A stretch of DNA of 47,455 nucleotides from an uncultured Selenomonadales bacterium (GTDB taxonomy: Bacteria > Bacillota > Negativicutes > Selenomonadales > Selenomonadaceae), in contig CAMZAX010000020.1 in NCBI GenBank assembly GCA_947304355.1, positions 1 through 47,455 of the forward strand, written 5' to 3'. Of this stretch, positions 31,901 through 39,600 are shown piece by piece. The position numbers and the translations under genes were made by a program. Numbering within the stretch: the first letter of the stretch is position 1; each line of letters starts with the position of its first letter. The notes under the pieces were generated by a model. It did not search any database. It was not told the DNA's origin and saw only the letters and a list, made by a program, of their open reading frames with translations.

Positions 31901-34900
31901 CCTTGAAGATTTTGCCAATGTCGGACGAATTTGTAATGCCGAGGCGTTCTTCGCTCTCCTTAGTGATTGTCCTTGCGAATTCAAAGCCGTGATTGATGCC
32001 CGTGACGCTGATACCCGTCGGGACGTCTTCAGTCAGCTCAAAAATTCTGTTATCGACAGTGACGTTGCCCGCCTCCGTCAAGACGAACGATTTGCTGTTA
32101 TCCAAGCCCGCCACTTCGACGCCGTTGCCGACAGTTACACCGTCCGCCGTGATGATAACGTTGCCGTTGCCCGTGAACGTCATATCGTCCACGGAAATTT
32201 CACTGCCGCGCAGATTGAACGTCATCATGTCGTCCGTCGCCGTAATCGGGATATTGGCGGTGGTCGTCGTTATCTTTTGTCCGTTGAGCGTGTAAGTGCC
32301 CGCCTCGCTCGTCGTGAAGTACAGCGCGGGAACAAAGTCCTTGAGGTCGGTGGAAAGGTCGGTGCCTTCAGCGATTTGGAAAATTCCGTGCCCGATATGA
32401 ATCGTGCCGCTGTTGACGGTAAAGGTGCTTTCCTTGCCGTCGCGCGACCAAGTGATTCGCATTGCGCCCGTGTCCGCCGCGTAGACCGTGCCGTTGTCGA
32501 CAAAGGAAATGTGTCCCGTGCCGCCGATTGTTTCGAGCGTCGTGAAAATCGGTTGCCCGCCGAGCGTCGTGGTTGCGGTTATCGTCGAGTTGTCATCAAA
32601 GGAAACGGTGCCCGCGTTGTAATACAGCGTACCTTTAATGCCGCTGATATTCGTTTGCACGCCGGCGGGCGTCGTCAAGGCGATGTCGAGGTTTTCGTCG
32701 GCGGAGGTTATCTTCAAGCCGCGTTGCGCGTCAATGGCAATCGAGCCGGTCGAGCCGTGTGAAGTCATCTTGAGGTTGACGCCGTCCGTCCAGGTGAGGT
32801 CGGCAACGGTGCCGTCTTCGAGTGAAATTTTTCCGTCGCCGCCGTAGACGACCGCGCCCGTCAAGCCGAGCGTCACTTTGCGTCCCGCCGTGACGAAATT
32901 CAATTCGAGCGCGCCGTCGCCCGCATTCGGAGCAAATCTTATCCCGCCGTCAACAAAAGACAGTTGCCCGCTTGCGTCGTCGAGGGCGGTTATCGTCATT
33001 ACGTTATCGTCTTGCGTGAGCGTGAGTGTCGTGCCCTTCGTCAAGCCGATTGACTGCGCGGCAGGTTCGAGGACGATTGAGCCGCCGCTGATTGACAGGT
33101 TGCTTGCGAAAGTGATTGTGTCGCCGCGCTTTATCGTGAAGTCAATGGAGCCGTCGCCTTCGTCGGGCGTGATTTTGATTTTGCCGTTGTCGACGGACAA
33201 TTTAACGCTTGCGTCGTCGTTGGCGGTGAATACGGCGGAGAAGTCGCCCGCGTTCAAATCAACGGACGTGCCCTTCGTCATGTAAACTTCCCGCGTCGCG
33301 AAATCCAAGCCGATCTTGCCGTCGATAGCGAGGTCGTTGTTGACGAGCGTCTGCCCGTCCTTGCTGAACGTGAACTGCAACGCGTGCTTGCGTTCGTTCG
33401 GGAAATTGATTTCAAGCTTGCCGTCGACGAGATCGGGAACGAAAACAACGGTCGTATCGTGGGTGGCGGCTCTGATGTCGTAGGTGCTACCCGAAGTTTG
33501 TCCTTTAAGCGTGAGGTTCACGAAAGTGTTGGTGCCGTCGCCGTGGGAGCTGTTCGCGCCCGTCAAGCCGAAAGTGCCCGTCGAGGGTCTGTAGCTTAAG
33601 ACGCCGCCCATTTCCAAACCACCCGCGAAAATCGTTTGCCCGCCGCTTGAAATTGAAAGATTCGCCGTCGCGCCGTTGTCGAGCATGAAATAATGAACGT
33701 CCTCTTCAACTTTGTACGTCGCGGAAATATCTTTGTCGGCAGTGAAGTTGATGATTTGTTCGCCGCGCGTGAATGAAACGGTTGTGCCCGCCGTGCAGGA
33801 AAATTTTTTCGTCGCCGGGTCGAAAGTGATTGCGCCGTTCGTGACTTCGACGTTGTTGGTTGCTTTGGTCGTGGCTTGAATCATGCCGTCGCTTTCCGCA
33901 ACCATGAAGAGCTTGCCGCCTTCAGACGTGGAAATTTTAACGGGCGCGTCGGCGGCGAATGCAACGGTATCGTAATCGTGGAGCACCACTTCGACGTTGT
34001 CTTTGGTCGTTGTGATGTTCATGCCGTTGAGCGTGTAGTTGCCCGCCTTTTCGAGCTCAAAAGGAAATTCGTTGTCGTTGGTATCGAAGGTCGCGCCTTC
34101 GGACAAAACGATATTCCCTTGTATCGGACCGCTGAAATAATCAGTCAACGTGCCGTTTTGCAATTCCCAAGTGGTGCCTTGAAGATAATCCATGACGAAT
34201 GTTGCGTTTTCGCCGGGTGAATAATCAATTTCTTCGCCGCCGAAATGAACAGTGGTGGTGCCGCCCGAAGTTCTTAACTCGTTGTCGTTGTAGTAGCCCG
34301 CAGGGTCGACGAAGTGAATTGTTGTGCCGTCGCTTGCGGTAAAAGCTCCGCCCTTGTAATTAACCGAACCCGTGATGCCCGAAATTTCGATGATGTCTTC
34401 GCCGTCCCGCGACAAAAGAAGATCCAAGGCGTTGGTTGTCGAAGGCGTGATGTCCAAGCCGTTATCGGGCGTGAAAACCATTGAGCCGCTTGCGTCGGTG
34501 TTTGCGGTTATCGTCAACTCGTTGCCGTCGGCAAAAACATTTCGGACGACAGTGCCTTGCGTCAGTGAAAAGGAACCGTCAAGCTTGTAAGTTATAGAGC
34601 CTGTCATGTCGAGGGAGGCGGTGCGCGTCACGCCGTCGCGAGTGATTGAAAGTTCCAAGCCGCCGTCGTTCGAGCCGGGCACGAAAGTAATTCCGCCCGC
34701 GCCGAGAGTAAGCGAGCCGCCCGCGTCGTCGGTCGCCTTGAAGTTGATAATGTAACCGCCGCCGAAGTCGATTTTCAGTTCGGTGCCTTTGGTTACGGTG
34801 ACTGTGCCGCCTTCGCCGAGAACGAACGAGCCGCTTAAGACTTCAAGGTTTGCGTTAAGGGAGCCGCCCGCGCTTTTAAGCGTGAGGTCGAGCGAGCCGT

Positions 34901-36536
34901 CGCCCGTGTTCGGAGTGACAGCGATTCCGTTGCCCGTGAGTGACAGGACGCTTGCGGCGTTGCCGTTTGCCGTCGCCGTGAGTTCATAATCGCCGAAGGA
35001 CAAATTAACCGTCGTGCCGTCCGTCAATGTCATTGCCTGCGTCGTCGGGTTGAAAGTTATCGTGCCGTCGACGCTGACTGTGTTGCTGAAAATCGTCGTG
35101 CCGTCCCGCTTGATAGCAATGTCCAGCGCGCCGTCGTTTTTGGCGGGCGTGATTGAAATGGAGCCGTCGTTTGCGATGCCGAGTGTGAAGCTTGCGTCGT
35201 CGGTCGCCGTCGCGGATATTGTGTAGTTGCCGAGCGTGACGTTTGCGGTCGTGCCTTTTGTCAAGCCGATTACTTGCCCCATGTTGCCGATAAGGATTGA
35301 GCCGCCGCTGACGCTGATGTTGTTGTAAAAAGTCGTTTGACCGTCCTGCTTGAGCGTGATGTCAAGCGAGCCGTCGCCGTTGTCGGGCGTGATGATGAAG
35401 TTGCCCGCGCCGTCCGATTCGACTTTAATGCTTGCGTCGCCACCCGTGACTTTGAAGCCGAATTCTTGACCCGTCGGGAGCGCGATTGAAACGTTTGTGC
35501 CTTCGGTGAAGGAAAATTTTTGCGTCGTCGGGTCGAAAGTGATTGTGCCGTCGGTTACGTTGAGTTCGCCCGCGAAGACAGGCGTGCCGCCTCTGCGAAG
35601 CAAAAGATTTAAGCCGCCGTCGTTTTGCCCCGGAGTGAAGACAAGTTTGTTGCCCTGCAAAGAAATTCCGATTGTTGCGGTGTCGGTGGTTGTCGCCGTC
35701 AAAACGTAGTCGCCCTGCGTTAAATTGAAGCTAGTATCCTTATCGAACGTGACGGAGTTGTCGAAGCCCACAGTGATGTTGCCGCTTGTGCATTCCAGTT
35801 CGCCTTCAAGGATTGTCGTGTCGCCGCGAGTGAGCGCAACGTTAAGCGTGCCGTCGCCGTGAGCCGGAACAAGAGTTAAGCCGTTCGCGTTCAAGTCAAT
35901 ATTCAAAGCCGCGTCGTCGACAGCGGTCGCCGTCACAGTGTAGCCGCCGATGTGCAGAGCCTCGCTTGAGCCCTTGGTGAGCGTAAAGCCGCGTTCGGTG
36001 AATCGGTTGATGACTTTGCCGAATTGTTCAGGGTGCAGTTGCCTGACTTCTACGCCGTCGCTCAAGGTAAAAGTCCCGAAGGTGTGTTGGCTTTCGGTCG
36101 TCAAGGCGGTGTTGCTGAAAATGTAGTTGCCGCCGAATTCAAAAGTATTTTCGTTGCGCAGAGTATAATTGCCGCGTTGATTGACAATGGCAAGAGTTGC
36201 GCCGACGCCTATGTTGATCGTGTTGCCTACGTAGGTGAATTCGCCGCTGATAAGTTCAATCGCGAAAAGTTTTGTAACCTTGATGACTTTGCCGTCGCCC
36301 GTCGCAGAAAAATTAACTGCGCCGTCCGAGGCGTCGAAGGTGACAATCGGGTTGTTGCGCCGCGAGACTGTCGCTTGAACTTTGCCGCTTGCGATACCCG
36401 AAACTTTTCCGTCGTCGTCGAGATTGAGCCGAGCATCTTCAAGCGCGGTGTACGTCACGCCGTCGAGCGCGCAGGTGTCGCCCGCAAGGATTGTTACTTC
36501 GTCGAAGCGTTGAAGGTCGAAAATGAAATTGCTCAT
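28974..36536 (-). CDS. Giant repeat protein 1 (2520 aa), FDLQRFDE N-terminus, RTX-like
   Basis: No signal peptide. Residues 1-50 contain FIFDLQRFDEV and ALDGVTYTALEDARLNLDDD, nearly identical to giant protein 2. About 14 beta-type repeats of some 78 residues begin near 183; each has a pattern TKGT, a YxxxATxxDDAS-like strand, TPxxxDGxLxxxxxR and SGxIxF. Glycine/aspartate repeats of RTX type appear near 2040-2070 (GGAGDDTIFA), 2250 (WGGAGNDLLRG) and 2403-2440 (GNDALIGGAGKDIF). The C-terminal about 85 residues are homologous to giant 2 and end HNSSTWIRK. SD AGGAGG lies 9 nt before the ATG. Probably a surface adhesin or biofilm protein exported by a non-Sec route such as type I secretion. No transporter is in the window. 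Confidence 0.8.
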   Translation of the reverse strand: MSNFIFDLQRFDEVTILAGDTCALDGVTYTALEDARLNLDDDGKVSGIASGKVQATVSRRNNPIVTFDASDGAVNFSATGDGKVIKVTKLFAIELISGEFTYVGNTINIGVGATLAIVNQRGNYTLRNENTFEFGGNYIFSNTALTTESQHTFGTFTLSDGVEVRQLHPEQFGKVINRFTERGFTLTKGSSEALHIGGYTVTATAVDDAALNIDLNANGLTLVPAHGDGTLNVALTRGDTTILEGELECTSGNITVGFDNSVTFDKDTSFNLTQGDYVLTATTTDTATIGISLQGNKLVFTPGQNDGGLNLLLRRGGTPVFAGELNVTDGTITFDPTTQKFSFTEGTNVSIALPTGQEFGFKVTGGDASIKVESDGAGNFIITPDNGDGSLDITLKQDGQTTFYNNISVSGGSILIGNMGQVIGLTKGTTANVTLGNYTISATATDDASFTLGIANDGSISITPAKNDGALDIAIKRDGTTIFSNTVSVDGTITFNPTTQAMTLTDGTTVNLSFGDYELTATANGNAASVLSLTGNGIAVTPNTGDGSLDLTLKSAGGSLNANLEVLSGSFVLGEGGTVTVTKGTELKIDFGGGYIINFKATDDAGGSLTLGAGGITFVPGSNDGGLELSITRDGVTRTASLDMTGSITYKLDGSFSLTQGTVVRNVFADGNELTITANTDASGSMVFTPDNGLDITPSTTNALDLLLSRDGEDIIEISGITGSVNYKGGAFTASDGTTIHFVDPAGYYNDNELRTSGGTTTVHFGGEEIDYSPGENATFVMDYLQGTTWELQNGTLTDYFSGPIQGNIVLSEGATFDTNDNEFPFELEKAGNYTLNGMNITTTKDNVEVVLHDYDTVAFAADAPVKISTSEGGKLFMVAESDGMIQATTKATNNVEVTNGAITFDPATKKFSCTAGTTVSFTRGEQIINFTADKDISATYKVEEDVHYFMLDNGATANLSISSGGQTIFAGGLEMGGVLSYRPSTGTFGLTGANSSHGDGTNTFVNLTLKGQTSGSTYDIRAATHDTTVVFVPDLVDGKLEINFPNERKHALQFTFSKDGQTLVNNDLAIDGKIGLDFATREVYMTKGTSVDLNAGDFSAVFTANDDASVKLSVDNGKIKITPDEGDGSIDFTIKRGDTITFASNLSISGGSIVLEPAAQSIGLTKGTTLTLTQDDNVMTITALDDASGQLSFVDGGIRFAPNAGDGALELNFVTAGRKVTLGLTGAVVYGGDGKISLEDGTVADLTWTDGVNLKMTSHGSTGSIAIDAQRGLKITSADENLDIALTTPAGVQTNISGIKGTLYYNAGTVSFDDNSTITATTTLGGQPIFTTLETIGGTGHISFVDNGTVYAADTGAMRITWSRDGKESTFTVNSGTIHIGHGIFQIAEGTDLSTDLKDFVPALYFTTSEAGTYTLNGQKITTTTANIPITATDDMMTFNLRGSEISVDDMTFTGNGNVIITADGVTVGNGVEVAGLDNSKSFVLTEAGNVTVDNRIFELTEDVPTGISVTGINHGFEFARTITKESEERLGITNSSDIGKIFKESFTARGDDGYRVQTDLIGLQQIIGITAPVTVKAAAYIGDEPEETLFDLVTDSEGVVQIGNKPYTIGGDSSVVVKVDFEPDKSYVRGFNDLNGTVSGDFTPHAVSLDGGDPIIVHGDRSIDIANGAGGAEIFNLSKGSTLEALGGVSKVHTDTTGKFQFGNTADDSLGVTIRGDDNVTFEFNSDQELTAVSNLEGSIIFDCMSDKLIINGTGVTIDGEISSVGAYNNLLYLHDATDATTINTSAVDKTWAQMRGESMTLNDNSLTLTEDDDGIWIRNKEVVGLGEGASLQVTEAGNYVVDNTALTVGANDIIVGLGDAGAYVYDAANPLFTRKSTAADIIDRFKPENVTVVGASDGGIYNITMTGGDLTVVEKTAAHVNIMAGDDTVVSQGKNVHVSLTGGNTWLFATGGKMTLESYDASTGTGFGTNYLDIAAAIQSGSIAFDDGELSIGSATVDLGTRSEVVNFFDRGGTRQEVGFASDSAQLDASDATQDLILVGGDYSTLRGGAGDDTIFAAAGNFVDGGAGLNVIKLPETRNGLPGVTVSLRGGKDMIENFSAGFDVTNDNIAGDGTWKNTFDGANVSITTDNGSAILKGVGNSAAFVNFKELANGIEYKVAVAQKNSVIAAGDTLADIYAGENSGVDFTGYGGALFVDLRNNDDQDIYFYGIDNVTAGKGSATLVGSANDETLTAGTAGTGIWGGAGNDLLRGNTSDAKGGSTEFYFTAGDGRDTITDFEFYDGTNLATADKINVGTDEVTSVVTDGAGNVLMQINHGDDWLTLADAQGKDFRINNLIAKVDATSIAYDANANCFVATGLNATMTVDEHAAIWLGDGQTGAHGTYYLGDIAVLDASKSADTNLLAGNDLDNTILAGDGGASLWGGNLGNDALIGGAGKDIFFYAFGNGLDTIGAGDGDVINLAGVTLNEIVSTEIAQGSVTLNFADGGRLNVEGSAAVEFALGGETYLADHNSSTWIRK

Positions 36537-36569
36537 GAAGATTTACCTCCTGTTGAAACTTACGGGCGC

Positions 36570-36599
36570 ATTTTATCACAAAAAAAATCCCCGCCACAA
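36570..36599 (-). promoter_or_regulatory. Candidate promoter of giant 1 - EAL operon
   Basis: TTGTGG (complement of 36594-36599), an 18-bp spacer, and extended -10 TGATAAAAT (TAAAAT complement of 36570-36575). The -35 lies inside the loop of the terminator that ends giant gene 2. Confidence 0.5.
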
Positions 36600-36608
36600 T
36601 TAACGGGG
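36580..36608 (-). terminator. Intrinsic terminator of giant gene 2
   Basis: On the - strand CCCCG, a 10-nt loop, and CGGGG (complement of 36589-36593 and 36604-36608), followed by ATTTTTTTT. Confidence 0.85.
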
Positions 36609-36635
36609 AAAAATTTTTTAGACGCCGCGCAGATG

Positions 36636-39600
36636 TTACGCGCTCTGCCAGCCTTTTGTCGCGTGGTTGTATCGCCAAGCCGAGCCGTCCGCGAGTTGGA
36701 ATGCCGCGCTTAACGCCTCCGAACTTTGTACCGCCACAGCGTTGCCGTTGTTGAACGTCACGGCAACCAAGCCGTTGTTTTCAGCCGTGGCAATGATGTC
36801 GCTCAACGTCGCGTCGCTGATGTTGATGATGTCTTTGGTCTCCGCGTTGTTGATGACGTCCGCGCCCTGATACTTGCCTGCGACGAAAATATCCGTGCCC
36901 GCGCCGCCGGTCAGCATATCGGACGCCGCGCCGGAGCCGCCCCAAAGTTGACTGCCGCCGTCGCCCGCGTAAATCCAATCGTTGCCCGCCGAGCCGTTGA
37001 TAAGTTCAAAGCCGCCGAGTCCGCGCCCGTCGATGACGCCCGCATTCGTCGCCGCATATGCCTTGATGAAGTCGTTGCCCGCGCCGTCGGTGAAGTCGAC
37101 AACTTTATCGGTTGCGTTTTGCACGACGAGGTTACCGCTTGCCGAACTGAGGACGAAGTTGCCGTCGACGAACGCGCCGCCCGTCGGATACGTGCCGAGC
37201 GCAATTTTTGCACCCGCCGTGTAGTTTGTGATGACTTGGTCGCCGCCCGTGTAGACGTAAGCCGCCGCGGGTGTCGCCGTCGCCGTCGAAGTCGAAGAGC
37301 CGCTGCTCGTCGTCGAACGCGAACTTGAAACGCCGCTGCGCAAAGAGTTCAAAAGGTCGCCGTAACTCGACGAAGCGGAAACGACACTGCTCGTCGTCGA
37401 AGTCGCACCGCTGACGACTGAACTCGTGGACGTGCCGCCGCTTGTCGTCGAAGTGGAACTGCCGCCGCTGGTCGTTGAAGTCGAAGAGCCGCCGCTTTGT
37501 GTCGTCGTCGAACTTGAACCGCTTACCGTCGGAGTTATCAACGTGCCGCGATGGATTATGGTCGTGCCTTCGCTCGTCGTGCCGCCGCTCGTTGTTACTG
37601 TTGAACTGCCGCCGCCGGTCGTCGAAGTGCCGCCACTGGTTGTCGAAGTGGAAACGCCGCTGCTGATTGACGCAAACGGGTCGTCGCCGCCGCTTTGCGT
37701 TGCCGGTGCCGGTATGGTAGCACTGCCGCCGCTTGCCGTGCCGAGGATGTGCGGATTGTTCAAAGACGCCGCGCCGAACAGCGTCACGTAATCGGAGCCG
37801 ACGTTCAAAATCAAATTGTTGCCGCTTGTCGCGCTTGAGTATCTGCCGCCGCCAATGCTCATCGTCGAGTTGGCATTGAAGCCGTAAATCGAATCGGAGC
37901 CGCCGCCCGAATTGTAATTGACGAGAGCCCGCGCGGAGTCGAGTGAAATTATGTCGGAGCCGCCCGCGCCGTCAATGGTCGTGGAGCCTCTGCCCGCGAT
38001 TATCGTGTCGCTGTCGGGGGTGCCGGTTATTGTCGTGTTGCCCGCGCCGCCGCGTATCGAATAGACGTTGTTGACCCATATCGAATTGTTGGTCGCGTCG
38101 TAGTCGGTGTTCATGGTGACGTTGAGAGCTTGCGAGACGCCGCTGAAGTCAACGCCGTGATTGTGCGTTGCGCTCGTGCCCACGAAATAAATTCCTTCGC
38201 CGCTGTTCAAGTCGGAATTCGATACCTGGTACCAATCATTTTGCGCAATGTAGACGTTGCGTGCTATTGTGTCGCTTGTCTCGTAATAGAGATTGACTTT
38301 GGCGGTATCGTCCACGTCGTCGAGCGTCAAGGAGTCGTTGCCGTCGTAGAAAGTCAAGCCGTTTGTTTTGAAGTCGACGCCGGGGTCGCTGCCGGTGTTG
38401 ACGTAAACGGTATCGGAGCCGTTGCCCCAGCCCGTCTTGAAGCCTTCAACGGTCGTGTTGCCGTCAAAGACGATGTTGGAACCTGCGCTGCCGAGGCTGA
38501 CAACGTTGTTGCCTGCGCCGCCGTCAATCTTGTTGCCGTTGCCGCTTGAGTTAATCGTATCGTTGCCGCCGAGCGCGTTAATCGTCACGTTGTCGCCGCT
38601 GTTGGTTATTCTATCGTTAAATTCGGTGCCGTTGACAGCAACGTTGTCTTCCGTGTTTTCGATTACGATTGCGCCGTCGGTGAGGGTGATTATGCCGTCG
38701 CCCGAAAATTCTTGTCCGTCAAAGACGATGCCCGCGTCCGCCTCAAACGTAACGGTGTCGTAATTGGAAAGTACGACTTGAACGCCGTCTTGCGTCGTGG
38801 CGATGTTCATGCCGTTGAGAATGTAGTTGCCCGCCTTTTCGAGTATCTCAACGATTAAATCGTCGTTGGAGTTGAAGGTCGCGCCTTCGGACAAAATTGC
38901 ATATCCGTTATAAGTGTCAGTCAATGTTGTTCCGTTATGCAGTTGCCAAGTATGACCGTCAAGCCAATCAAAAGTGAAAGTCGCGCCTTCGTTGGCGGTG
39001 TAGACTGCGCGGTCGGTTCCGAATTTAACGGAAGCCGTGCCGCCGTCGACTGTCAAAATCGAATCATAGCCTTCGTAATCGGTCATAGAAATTTTCGTGC
39101 CGTCTGAAACCGTGACAACGCCGCCTGTGTAATTGATTGAGCCCATGATTGACGAGATTTTGGCGACGTCCACACCGCCCGTCGTCAAGACAATATTGAG
39201 CGCGTCGGGCGTCGAAGACGTGATGTCCAAACCTCTTTGCGGCGTGAAAATCATCGAGCCGCTTGCGTCGGTGTTTGCGGTTATCGTCAAGACGTTGCCG
39301 CTGTCGAAAACATTTCGGACGACGGTGCCCTTTGCCAGCGAGATTGAGCCGTCGAGCCTGTAAGTAACCGAGCCCGTCACGTCGAGGCTTACGGTGCGGG
39401 TCACGCCGCCCTGCGTTACGGAAAGTTCCAAGCCGCCGTCGTCGGTGCCGGGCACGAAAGTGATTCCGTCCGCGCCGAGAACGAGCGAGCCGCCCGCGTC
39501 GTCGGTCGCCTTGAAGTTGATGACGTAACCGTCGCCGAAGTCGATTTGCAATTCGGTATCCTTCGCAACGGTAAGCAAGCCGTCGTCGCCCAAAATGAAC

